Of a stretch of 41,459 bases of DNA, positions 34,024 through 41,459 are shown piece by piece. Location: positions 1 through 41,459 of the forward strand of contig CAZYGI010000030.1 in NCBI GenBank assembly GCA_964647255.1. The letters run 5' to 3'. The number at the start of each line of letters is the position of its first letter. Within the stretch, counting starts at the first letter, position 1. A program made the translations under genes and the position numbers. The DNA is from CAWJEL01 sp964647255. GTDB taxonomy: Bacteria; Chloroflexota; Anaerolineae; CG2-30-64-16. Under the pieces are notes generated by a model, which saw nothing but the letters and a program-made list of their open reading frames with translations, was not told the DNA's origin and ran no database searches.

Positions 34024-35083
34024 GCCTTACAACGACCTGCCGATGCTGCCCCCGCGGGCGCACCTGGAGACGTTGCGCGTCATGCGACGGTGCGTCAGCG
34101 CCAGCCGGGCGCTGGCGGAGCTGAAGGGCGCCGGCAATCTGATCCCGAACCAGGCGATCCTGATCAACGCGATCCCGCTGCAGGAGGCGAAACTGAGCTC
34201 GGAGATCGAGAATATCGTCACCACCCAGGATGCGCTTTACCGCGCCGCCATTGAGCCGGCGGAGCGGTCGGACCCGGCCACGAAGGAGGTTCTGCGCTAC
34301 CGGACGGCGCTGCGCCGCGGCTACGACGCGCTGCAGCAGGGCAAGCCGCTCGACATTGACCTGGTGCTGGAGGTGTGCGAGGCGCTGGCCGTGGCCCGTC
34401 TGCGCGACGAAGAACCGGTCATCATCGAAGATATCGCAGCCGGAGTGGTGCTCTACACGCCCCCGCGCGGCCGGGGCCGGATCGTGAAGCTGCTGCAAAA
34501 CCTGGTGGACTTCCTGCGCGAGCCGGGCGACCTCGACCCGCTGATCCGGATGGCCGTGGCGCACTACCAGTTTGAGGCCATCCATCCTTTCAACGACGGC
34601 AACGGCCGCACCGGCCGTATCCTCAACATCCTGGCGCTGGTGCAGGCGGGCCTGCTCGACATCCCGGTGCTCTACCTGAGCCGCACCATCATCGCCTCGA
34701 AGCAGGAGTACTACCGCCGGCTGCGGGCCGTGACGGAGGCGCAGGACTGGGAAGGTTGGCTGCTCTACATGCTGGCGGCGGTTGAAGAGACGGCGCGCTG
34801 GACGACCGGTCGCATCCTGGCGGTGCGGGAGTTGTTCGAGGCGACGACGGAGCAGTGCCGTCGAGAGCTGCCCGGCCGCGTCTACTCGAAGGAGTTGATG
34901 GAGTTGATCTTCACCCAGCCCTATGTCAAGGTCAAGTTCGTGGTGGATGCCGGCATCGTCAGTCGCCAGGCGGCCGCCGAGTACCTGCGGGGGCTGGAAA
35001 AGCTAGGCATCCTGGAAAGCGAAAGGCGCGGGCGAGAGGTGATCTACCGGCACCCGGCGTTGCTGGAACTGCTAAGCGCTTGA
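34004..35083 (+). CDS. Fic-domain protein (AMPylase-like) within the type I RM operon
   Basis: 359 residues from ATG 34004, overlapping hsdM by 20 bp, with AAGGAG just upstream. The catalytic motif HPFNDGNGRTGR (194-205) is complete, so transfer of AMP or another nucleotide to a protein hydroxyl is expected. An N-terminal Fic_N region contains the inhibitory-helix motif S65-x3-E69-N70 (SSEIEN), where Glu normally blocks ATP positioning, so it is probably self-inhibited. The last 80 residues look like a winged helix (YVKVKFVVDAGIVSRQAAAEYLRGLEKLGIL). Fic genes between hsdM and hsdS occur in other type I loci, but their target there is not generally established. A nested inverted repeat directly follows and may be bound by the winged helix. 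Confidence 0.93.
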   Translation: MAFRNNEPYNDLPMLPPRAHLETLRVMRRCVSASRALAELKGAGNLIPNQAILINAIPLQEAKLSSEIENIVTTQDALYRAAIEPAERSDPATKEVLRYRTALRRGYDALQQGKPLDIDLVLEVCEALAVARLRDEEPVIIEDIAAGVVLYTPPRGRGRIVKLLQNLVDFLREPGDLDPLIRMAVAHYQFEAIHPFNDGNGRTGRILNILALVQAGLLDIPVLYLSRTIIASKQEYYRRLRAVTEAQDWEGWLLYMLAAVEETARWTTGRILAVRELFEATTEQCRRELPGRVYSKELMELIFTQPYVKVKFVVDAGIVSRQAAAEYLRGLEKLGILESERRGREVIYRHPALLELLSA

Positions 35084-35085
35084 TG

Positions 35086-35142
35086 TGTCGCCGAAATAGC
35101 CATTTGACGACATGTCCTTGCAATATGTCGTCACCGGCGACA
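35086..35142. promoter_or_regulatory. Nested inverted repeat between fic and hsdS, candidate operator
   Basis: Inner arms TGACGACAT (35105-35113) and ATGTCGTCA (35125-35133), with 11 bp between, lie within outer arms TGTCGCCG (35086-35093) and CGGCGACA (35135-35142). All arms are perfect. The shared TGTCG/CGACA core suggests repeated binding of one dimeric regulator. Confidence 0.55.
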
Positions 35143-35201
35143 TATCCGTTTCGGACGATAATCGGGAAGCCGGATTTTCTGTGGAGAAGGGGAGTTGGGG
35201 C

Positions 35202-36575
35202 ATGGTGGGTGACGCTCTACCTCATGGTTGGCGTTGGGCGACCGTGGAACAGCTAAAGCATCCTGATAGCCGAGCCATTGTTTCGGGGCCATTCGGCTCA
35301 AACATCGGGAGCCGTTTCTTCGTTACCTCCGGCATACCACTTATCCGAGGCAACAATCTAACTACGAACTTGACTCGCTTTGTCGACAGTGGCTTCGTGT
35401 TCATCACTGAAACCAAGGCGAGCGAACTCAGAAACTGCGAAGCTTTGCCAGGCGATTTGGTTTTCACTGCTGCAGGCACCTTGGGGCAGGTTGGGCTTAT
35501 TCCCGACGACGCAAGATACCCTCGGTATATTATTTCAAACAAGCAACTGCGGGCGCGCCTCAACCCAGAGATTATTCTCCCGCTTTTCGCCTTCTATTGG
35601 CTGTCGTGTCCTGAAATGGTTCAGTACATCCAGCAACGCGACACAGGCTCAACCATCCCGCTCATCAACCTCTCGGTGCTGAGGCAATTGCCGATTCCCT
35701 TGCCGCCCCTCTCCGAACAGCGCGCCATCGCGCGCATCCTCGGCAGCCTGGACGACAAGATCGCGCTGAACCGCCGCATGAACCGCACGCTGGAGGCTCT
35801 GGCCGCGGCGATCTTCAAGTCGTGGTTCGTGGACTTCGATCCGGTGGTCGCGCGGGCGGAGGGACGCCAGCCGTTCGGGATGGACGCGGAGACCGCGGCG
35901 CTGTTCCCAGCCGCGTTCGAGGAGTCGGAGATCGGGCCGGTGCCGGCGGGGTGGCGGGTGGGGAGCATACTTGAGGTGGCTGACCTGTTGAGCGGCGGCA
36001 CCCCCAGCACGTCTGTCGCCGGCTATTGGGATGGCGATGTTCCGTGGGTGTCTGCGAAGGACGTAAGTAGCGCTAACGGCTTGTTTGTGTTGGAAACGGA
36101 ACGGACCATCAGTGCGGAAGGCATTGAGCGCAGTGCCACCAAGTTGTTGCCCAAGCTGACCACCGTGGTAACGGCGCGTGGTACGGTGGGCAGCTATTGC
36201 CTGCTTGGTCGCGAGATGGCGATGAACCAGACCAACTACGGTTTGAGGGCGAAAGATGGAGTCGGCGACTATTTTGTGTTCTTCGCGCTGGCGCAAATGG
36301 TAGAGCAGTTGAAACAGCATGCCTACGGTACCATCTTCGATACGATTACGACGAGGACATTCCGAGACGTGAAGATTATTTTACCTGATCATGCTGTAAT
36401 CGAACGGTTCGAGCGACGAGCCTCACCGCTGATGGAACTGATCTTGATGAATTTGCAGCAATCGCTCACGCTGGCGGCGATTCGGGATTCGCTGCTGCCG
36501 AAGCTGATGTCGGGGGAGGTACGGGTGGGGTGGGGGTTTGGATCACGGAAGCGCGAAGATGACGAAGGCGCGTAG
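35202..36575 (+). CDS. hsdS: Type I restriction-modification system, specificity (S) subunit
   Basis: 457 residues if it starts at ATG 35202, which has GGAGAAGGGGAG upstream and opens ten residues before the usual LPxGW start of the first target-recognition domain. An in-frame ATG at 35112 would add 30 residues but lies within the inverted repeat and has no RBS. TRD1 is about residues 5-165. The central conserved helix is PLPPLSEQRAIARILGSLDDKIALNRRMN, followed by FKSWFVDFDPV. TRD2 starts at GPVPAGWRVG, and the closing helix is LAAIRDSLLPKLMSGEVRV. It recognises a bipartite DNA sequence and brings M and R subunits together. The sequence recognised cannot be predicted by eye. 27 bp separate it from the next gene. 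Confidence 0.93.
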   Translation: MVGDALPHGWRWATVEQLKHPDSRAIVSGPFGSNIGSRFFVTSGIPLIRGNNLTTNLTRFVDSGFVFITETKASELRNCEALPGDLVFTAAGTLGQVGLIPDDARYPRYIISNKQLRARLNPEIILPLFAFYWLSCPEMVQYIQQRDTGSTIPLINLSVLRQLPIPLPPLSEQRAIARILGSLDDKIALNRRMNRTLEALAAAIFKSWFVDFDPVVARAEGRQPFGMDAETAALFPAAFEESEIGPVPAGWRVGSILEVADLLSGGTPSTSVAGYWDGDVPWVSAKDVSSANGLFVLETERTISAEGIERSATKLLPKLTTVVTARGTVGSYCLLGREMAMNQTNYGLRAKDGVGDYFVFFALAQMVEQLKQHAYGTIFDTITTRTFRDVKIILPDHAVIERFERRASPLMELILMNLQQSLTLAAIRDSLLPKLMSGEVRVGWGFGSRKREDDEGA

Positions 36576-36602
36576 TGTCCGAGCAAAGAAGGAGGCAAAG
36601 CC

Positions 36603-39326
36603 GTGACTCAGAAAACGTTAGAGATTGCGGGCAGAACTTTGGAAGAGGCTCGAGAGCAGCTGGAATCTAGAATCCCCGAAGGTTTTCTTATACTTTCAGA
36701 GCAGGTTATTTCAGAGGGCAAGCCTCAGACAGTGAAAGCCAGCGCAGAAACAACCGAGGCAGCCTTTGCAAAGGCGCAAAAGGACATCCCTGGCGATGCG
36801 GATATCGTGGTGAAGAGGGAGCTTGCTGTCCCAGAGCGGAGGGTGATCGGACTGGAAGCATCGGACGAGCGTAATGCTGAATCTACCGCCAGATTTCAAG
36901 CATCCCGGGAATTTGGGGACACCGCTATCCTCAAGAGCATTAAGCTGGTGGTCGCGGGCAGCAAGGGGTTCCTGGGGATTGGCGGCAGGCCTAATCAATA
37001 CCAGGTGGAAATCCTTAGGGAAGCGGCGGTCGAAATCACATACAGACCAAAGGCCAGGATCTCTATCAAACTGTCAGACGAAAAAGAGTTGAAGTCTCTC
37101 ATCACCGCACTCAGGCACGAAGACAAGACCACCCGCCAAAACGCAGCGCGATCTTTGGACGCACTTGGGTGGCGGCCGCGAAAGAATGCCGATGGAGCAG
37201 CATACTGGGCGACCACACAATATTGGGGCCACTGCATTGATGTCGGCGAGCCCGCCATCGGCCCCCTTGTCATCGCCCTCCAGGACAAAGACAAACCAAT
37301 GCACGAGGGCGCCATCTTCGCGCTTGAGGCTTTGGGTTGGCGGCCCGGCCAGGATCGTGCGGCCGCTGCTTACTGGATTATCAAGAAGGATTGGAGCAAG
37401 TGCGTTGGGATTGGTGCTCCCGCCCTTGAACCGCTCATCGTCGCGCTCCAGGATGGTGACAAAGAAGTGCGTGCAGCCGCGGCCAAGGCGCTGGGTGACC
37501 TCAAAGATCCGCGAGCTATCGAGCCGCTCATCGCGGCGCTGCGGGATGGTGACAAAGAAGTGCGTGCAGCCGCGGCCAAGGCGCTGGGAAACCTGCAGGA
37601 CCCGCAGGCGATCGCGCCCCTCTTCGGGATATACAAGGAAGCCACATTCACGGACAATAGCTTGCGCGCCGTAGTCATCGCTGCATTGGGGCAGATAGGC
37701 GGTATGCAGGTAGTTGAACCGCTCGTCAGGTCGATGAGATATGGGAATAGGGAGCTGCGCGAGGCCGCGACCGAGGAGTTGGGCAAAATCAAGGAATGGC
37801 AACCGGCAGAAGATGAGCTCTCTGCCATCTATTGGATTGGGCGGGGCGAAATCGAACGATGCGGTGCAGTTGGTTCGCCTGCGGTGCCACCGCTCATCGA
37901 CATATTGACGAATCTGTCGATGAGCGGTGGTAAGTACCTGAAATCCAGTTGCTCAACACTCTCAGCAGTTGCCGAAGCTTTGGGCCAGATTGGCGACCCG
38001 CGCGCAGTCGAACCGCTCGTGAATACCCTCTATACCCTTAGGTTCGCGCCTGGTTTGCATGATCATGAAGAGGAAACACAGAAGTCGTTGGTAGCGGCTC
38101 TGGGGAAGATCAAGGAATGGCAGCCTGCAAAAGATGAGCTCTCTGCCCGCTATTGGATTGGGCGGGGGGAAATCAACTCATGCGTTACCGTCGGCCCGCC
38201 TGCGGTGCCGCTACTGCTCAAAGTATACCAGGAGGTACCTTGGTATCGGAGCATCGTCGCCGGAGTTCTGGGCATAATAGGCGACCCAAGGGCGGTCGAG
38301 CCACTTATTATCGCACTACAAGACAAAGGCGACAGTCCGGGGGATAATCGTCTGTTGCGACATGCAGCCGCCCAAGCATTGGGCAACATTGGAGACGAGC
38401 ACGCGCTACAGGGACTCATTACCATACTTAAGCTGGGCACGAATGATACTGCGGTGGACCGTTGGATTGGCGACGCATTATGTCAGATCGGTGAACCTGC
38501 GGTCCTCCCGCTCATTGACAGCCTTAAGAGCCCAAGTGCATTCTATACTGCTATTCAGTCCTTGGGCCGGATCGGAGATCGGCGGGCAGTTGAGCCACTT
38601 ATCGATGCCCTTCAGGACAAAACCAGACCGGATTTTCGCTCAACTGCTGCAGAAGCGCTGGGCGCAATCGGTGATCCCCGGGCGGTTGATCCACTGATCG
38701 AGATACTTAGGCGGCAAGACTACGATTTCGTCATGCCAGCCAGCCAGGCTGACGGGACGATCACCGATCCGCGGGCTCTCGAACATTGCGCAGAATACGG
38801 TCTCGCCATAGCAGCTGCCAAGGCTCTCGGCAGGATCGGCGATGCGCGGGCTGTAGAAGCACTCCTGGGTACACTCTATGTGCGAAAACTGGATGCTGGG
38901 AGCTCTCTGGGGGAGGCAGTAATCGCAGCACTGGTGGAGATAGGTGGCCCGCGGCAACTTAAGCCATTGGTCGATGACCTGCGGAACAGCGATGATGAGG
39001 TCCGATTGAAGGCTGCCGATAAGTTGTGCAAGATCGGGGATGCCAGTGCGGTCGAACCCCTGATCGCGGCCCTCCACGATAAGAGTTCGTCTGTTCGTAT
39101 TGCCGCTGCCAGGGCACTGGGGGAGATAGGTGATCCCCGGGCGGTTGAACCAGTTACTAAGCTGCTTGGTGACCAAGACGGGTGGGTCGGCCTAGCCGCC
39201 GCCGAGGTTCTCGGGAAGATTGGCAATGCAGAGGCAGTCGAGCCCCTGATCTTCGCTCTTCAGGGTGGAACTTTAGGATTTCGTGAAGCTGCTGCCGAGG
39301 CACTGCGTCAAATCAGGAGGCGGTGA
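36603..39326 (+). CDS. HEAT-repeat protein with Jag_N-like N-terminal domain, inside the type I RM operon
   Basis: 907 residues from the GTG at 36603, preceded by AGGAGG. Residues about 1-145 contain two Jag_N-like beta-alpha units (the second ends SKGFLGIGGRPNQYQVEIL), as found in some RNA-related proteins. The remainder, about 155-905, is a run of HEAT/PBS-lyase-type repeats of about 31 residues (DGDKEVRAAAAKALGDLKDPRAIEPLIAAL), interrupted by units with a GWRPRxxxDxAAYWxxxxxWxxC pattern. Base composition is lower in GC than the flanking hsd genes. It sits between hsdS and hsdR; its stop overlaps the hsdR start (TGATG). A scaffolding, sensor or anti-phage role is possible but not shown. Confidence 0.85.
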   Translation: MTQKTLEIAGRTLEEAREQLESRIPEGFLILSEQVISEGKPQTVKASAETTEAAFAKAQKDIPGDADIVVKRELAVPERRVIGLEASDERNAESTARFQASREFGDTAILKSIKLVVAGSKGFLGIGGRPNQYQVEILREAAVEITYRPKARISIKLSDEKELKSLITALRHEDKTTRQNAARSLDALGWRPRKNADGAAYWATTQYWGHCIDVGEPAIGPLVIALQDKDKPMHEGAIFALEALGWRPGQDRAAAAYWIIKKDWSKCVGIGAPALEPLIVALQDGDKEVRAAAAKALGDLKDPRAIEPLIAALRDGDKEVRAAAAKALGNLQDPQAIAPLFGIYKEATFTDNSLRAVVIAALGQIGGMQVVEPLVRSMRYGNRELREAATEELGKIKEWQPAEDELSAIYWIGRGEIERCGAVGSPAVPPLIDILTNLSMSGGKYLKSSCSTLSAVAEALGQIGDPRAVEPLVNTLYTLRFAPGLHDHEEETQKSLVAALGKIKEWQPAKDELSARYWIGRGEINSCVTVGPPAVPLLLKVYQEVPWYRSIVAGVLGIIGDPRAVEPLIIALQDKGDSPGDNRLLRHAAAQALGNIGDEHALQGLITILKLGTNDTAVDRWIGDALCQIGEPAVLPLIDSLKSPSAFYTAIQSLGRIGDRRAVEPLIDALQDKTRPDFRSTAAEALGAIGDPRAVDPLIEILRRQDYDFVMPASQADGTITDPRALEHCAEYGLAIAAAKALGRIGDARAVEALLGTLYVRKLDAGSSLGEAVIAALVEIGGPRQLKPLVDDLRNSDDEVRLKAADKLCKIGDASAVEPLIAALHDKSSSVRIAAARALGEIGDPRAVEPVTKLLGDQDGWVGLAAAEVLGKIGNAEAVEPLIFALQGGTLGFREAAAEALRQIRRR
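37451..37588 (+). repeat. Exact 45-bp repeat in consecutive HEAT units
   Basis: 37451-37495 and 37544-37588 are identical over 45 bases and are spaced 93 bp apart, exactly one 31-residue HEAT unit. The identity at synonymous sites indicates recent tandem duplication or gene conversion. Confidence 0.75.
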
Positions 39327-41459
39327 TGCCCCATCGCGGCACCGAGACCCAATTCGAGCTGACCACCATCGAGCGGCTGGAGGGCCAGGGCTACGGGCAC
39401 CGCTTCGGCCCCGACCTGGCGCGGCCGGCCGAGGAGGTGGTGCTGCGTGACGTGCTGCGGGCGTCCCTGGCCGGCCGCTATCCCGACCTGCCGCCCGCCA
39501 GCCTGGACGAAGCCATAGCGCAGATCAGCCGGCCCGCGGGCGCGGACACGCTGCACCGCAACATGGCGTTCCATCGCATGCTCGTCCGGGGCCTGGAGCT
39601 CAAGGTGGAGCACCCCGGCGGCCGCGTCGAGCACCGCCAGGTCTACGCGGTGGATTGGGAGCACCCGGCGGCCAACGTTTTCAACGTCGTCAACCAGTTG
39701 CCGATCCACGGCCAGAACGACCGCCGGCCCGACGTGGTGCTCTACGTCAACGGCCTGCCGCTGGTCGTGTTCGAGTTGAAGAACCCCTATTCGGAGAAAC
39801 CCACTGTCGCCGAGGCGCTGAACCAGGTCCGCCACTACACCCACGAAATCCCCCAGATTTTCGACTTCAACGCGCTGGTCGTCGTCTCCGACGGCGTGAC
39901 CACCCTGCACGGCATGTGGACCGCGCCCGACGAATGGTTCGCGCCGTGGAAGTCCATCAACGGCCACGACGTCGAGCCGAACACCACCGGCAGCATGAAG
40001 GCGCTGGTTGAGGGGCTGCTGCCAAAAGACCGGCTGCTGGAGTACATCCGGGACTTTATCGTGTTCGAGGTGGTCAACGAGAAGATCACCAAAAAGGGCG
40101 CCCGCTACCACCAGTTCTTCGCGGTCCGGCTGGCCGCGGCGAAAGCCATCGAGACCTACTGCAAGCGCAAGACGCTGGGTCTGGCCGCGGCCGACCGGCG
40201 GCTGGGCGTGATCTGGCACACGACCGGCTCGGGCAAATCCCTCTCGATGGCGTTCCTGGTGGCGAAGCTGCGCCGTGCGCCGGAGCTGGAGAACCCCACC
40301 TTCGTCATCGAGGTGGACCGCAACGACCTGGACGACCAGCTCCACGACCAGTTCGTGGCCGCTCGCTCGCTGGTGGGCGATGTGGTCCAGGCCGGGAGCG
40401 TGGATCATCTGCGCGAGCTGCTGGCGACCGAGGGCGGCGAAGTCATCTTCACCACCATCGAGAAGTTCCAACTCAAGAGAAACCCGGTTTCTGGCAGAAA
40501 CCGGGTTTCTGAAAGTGTTTCTGAAACGGAGCATCCCCTGCTCTCGCCGCGGGCTAACGTGATCTTGATCGCCGATGAGGCGCACCGGTCGCAGTACGGC
40601 TTCGCGGGCGGCTTTGCGCGCGCAGTCAACCGGGCGCTGCCCAACGCGCTGCGGCTCGGCTTCACCGGCACGCCGGTCAGCCTGGCTGGGGCCGACACGG
40701 TCGAGGTCTTCGGCGACGTCATCCATACCTACGACATCGGCCAGTCGCAGGACGACGGCGCCACCGTGCCCATCTACTACGAGCCGCGGCAGGTCAAGCT
40801 GCACCTGACGAAGCGCGACATTGATGCTGCGCTGCGCGAAATCGTAGGGGCAGGTCTTGCACCTACCCCATCTGCCGAAGCCGGGGCGACCGCGAGGGTC
40901 GCCCCTACAGACCTGGAACGGCGCAAGGGCCGCTGGGCCGCGCTGGCGGCGGTCGCCCGCACGAAGGCCCGCGTGGATGCCCTGGCCGCCGACCTGCTGG
41001 CGCATTACCTGGCCCGCACCGCTACGCTCCGGGGCAAGGCGATGGTCGTCTGCATGGAGCGGGCGAACTGCGTGCGGCTCTACGAGGCGCTCACCGCGCT
41101 GCCGGGCTGCCCCGAGGTCAAGATCGTGATGACCGGCAACCTGGGCGTGGATCCGGAGGAATGGAGCGAGCATGGCTATTTGACCACCAAGGCCGGCCGC
41201 GACGAGATCAAGCGGCGCATGGTGGATCCCGACGACCCGCTGGCGCTGGTGATCGTCTGCGACATGTGGCTCACCGGCACGGACATCCCCTGCCTGCACA
41301 CCCTCTACGTGGACAAGCCGATGGCGGGCCACAACATGATCCAGGCGGTTTCGCGCGTCAATCGGGTGTTCCGGGATAAGCCGGCCGGCCTGATCGTGGA
41401 CTATATCGGCATCGGCGACCAACTGCGCGAGGCGACGGCGCAGTACACCCAGGGCGGCG
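39326..41459 (+). CDS. hsdR: Type I restriction-modification system, restriction (R) subunit, 3' end outside the window
   Basis: Starts at ATG 39326, one base overlapping the previous stop, with AGGAGG at 39315-39320, and runs off the window after 711 codons. The N-terminal nuclease domain has D136 and E150-x-K152 in RPDVVLYVNGLPLVVFELKNP, a PD-ExK site. Walker A HTTGSGKS is at 298-305, and the DEAH box at 417-420. The motif VDKPMAGHNMIQAVSRVNRVF near the end is helicase motif VI. It translocates DNA and cuts at a distance from the HsdS-recognised site. Two palindromic repeats are translated in frame, one just before the DEAH box (40478-40510) and one about 40844-40908, adding about 16 and 22 residues. 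No stop or frameshift is seen. Confidence 0.93.
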   Translation, partial: MPHRGTETQFELTTIERLEGQGYGHRFGPDLARPAEEVVLRDVLRASLAGRYPDLPPASLDEAIAQISRPAGADTLHRNMAFHRMLVRGLELKVEHPGGRVEHRQVYAVDWEHPAANVFNVVNQLPIHGQNDRRPDVVLYVNGLPLVVFELKNPYSEKPTVAEALNQVRHYTHEIPQIFDFNALVVVSDGVTTLHGMWTAPDEWFAPWKSINGHDVEPNTTGSMKALVEGLLPKDRLLEYIRDFIVFEVVNEKITKKGARYHQFFAVRLAAAKAIETYCKRKTLGLAAADRRLGVIWHTTGSGKSLSMAFLVAKLRRAPELENPTFVIEVDRNDLDDQLHDQFVAARSLVGDVVQAGSVDHLRELLATEGGEVIFTTIEKFQLKRNPVSGRNRVSESVSETEHPLLSPRANVILIADEAHRSQYGFAGGFARAVNRALPNALRLGFTGTPVSLAGADTVEVFGDVIHTYDIGQSQDDGATVPIYYEPRQVKLHLTKRDIDAALREIVGAGLAPTPSAEAGATARVAPTDLERRKGRWAALAAVARTKARVDALAADLLAHYLARTATLRGKAMVVCMERANCVRLYEALTALPGCPEVKIVMTGNLGVDPEEWSEHGYLTTKAGRDEIKRRMVDPDDPLALVIVCDMWLTGTDIPCLHTLYVDKPMAGHNMIQAVSRVNRVFRDKPAGLIVDYIGIGDQLREATAQYTQGG
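40478..40510. repeat. Perfect 15-bp inverted repeat inserted in frame in hsdR
   Basis: AGAAACCCGGTTTCT (40478-40492) and its exact reverse complement (40496-40510) are separated by GGC. It encodes a Ser/Arg/Asn-rich stretch between the TTIEKFQ strand and the ADEAHRSQ motif, where related enzymes have a short loop. Confidence 0.75.
40844..40908. repeat. GTAGGGGC-type double-hairpin repeat inserted in frame in hsdR
   Basis: Outer arms GTAGGGGC (40844-40851) and GCCCCTAC (40901-40908) enclose two smaller hairpins, the second GGGGCGACC (40883-40891) / GGTCGCCCC (40897-40905). It encodes an Ala/Pro/Thr-rich stretch between LREIV and DLERRKGRW. Confidence 0.75.

Noticed and set aside
39308..41422. 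704-codon minus-strand frame opposite hsdR
   Set aside because: Arg/His/Asp-rich with no motifs; the plus strand encodes all HsdR motifs in order.

Overview
The window looks like a chromosomal segment of a high-GC bacterium of the Chloroflexota, most likely Anaerolineae-like. This is inferred from gene content. It has long Thr/Pro-rich (TPTAT-type) linkers in exported proteins, a bacterial Elp3, several multi-spanning PTPS-related (GT-C-like) membrane proteins, a zinc-ribbon/LysM protein and many short palindromic interspersed repeats. No rRNA or tRNA gene was recognised.

Layout. 1-2411 (+): the end of a RimJ/RimL-type acetyltransferase, a GreA/GreB C-terminal-domain/GNAT fusion, and an enolase-superfamily N-acylamino-acid racemase. 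The last two resemble the N-succinylation plus racemisation pair used to convert D- to L-amino acids. 2389-4043 (-): an AT-richer restriction-modification island with a BglII/BstYI-type endonuclease and an SPPY methyltransferase. 4071-7128 (-): gpsA, a P-loop kinase-like gene and a BaiN/HI0933 flavoprotein. 7129-7770: intergenic, with a 186-bp MITE that has perfect 19-bp terminal inverted repeats and a 7-bp target duplication. 7771-12450 (+): a giant exported protein with seven lamin-tail domains. 12404-16125 (-): two PTPS-related membrane proteins. 16402-17667 (-): a cysteine-desulfurase-like PLP enzyme without the catalytic cysteine loop. 17794-22230 (+): a B12-binding-type radical SAM protein, an unknown protein, a TPR protein and a third PTPS-related membrane protein. 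22331-23455 (+): a LysM protein, apparently from a leaderless transcript, ending at a strong terminator.

23487-26115 holds a divergent pair whose start codons overlap: a Trm9/ALKBH8-like methyltransferase (-) and an Elp3 tRNA-uridine enzyme (+). Together they suggest a bacterial version of the eukaryotic cm5U to mcm5U wobble-uridine pathway. The elp3 reading frame carries an in-frame copy of the same repeat family as the MITE.

26232-27495 (+) is a small YtxH-like gene followed by two genes each interrupted by a single in-frame TGA exactly where selenocysteine occurs in their families. One is a PrdB/GrdB-like reductase subunit (Cys-Sec-x-x-Cys) and the other a SelW/Rdx protein (CxxU). Each has a SECIS-like hairpin just downstream of the TGA. 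Conventional gene calling would split or truncate both. 27547-32037 (+) continues with a TPR membrane-anchored protein, a PrsW-like membrane protein with altered catalytic residues, an anchored unknown protein and a secreted trypsin-like protease.

32398 to the window end (+) is a type I restriction-modification operon, hsdM-fic-hsdS-(Jag_N-like/HEAT protein)-hsdR, with overlapping or tightly spaced genes. The Fic gene is followed by a nested inverted repeat that may be an operator. hsdR is cut by the window edge and contains two palindromic repeats in frame. The two boldest proposals are the adjacent selenoprotein pair and the Elp3/Trm9-like pair. The type I operon with embedded Fic and HEAT genes is the best candidate for a less-described defence locus.
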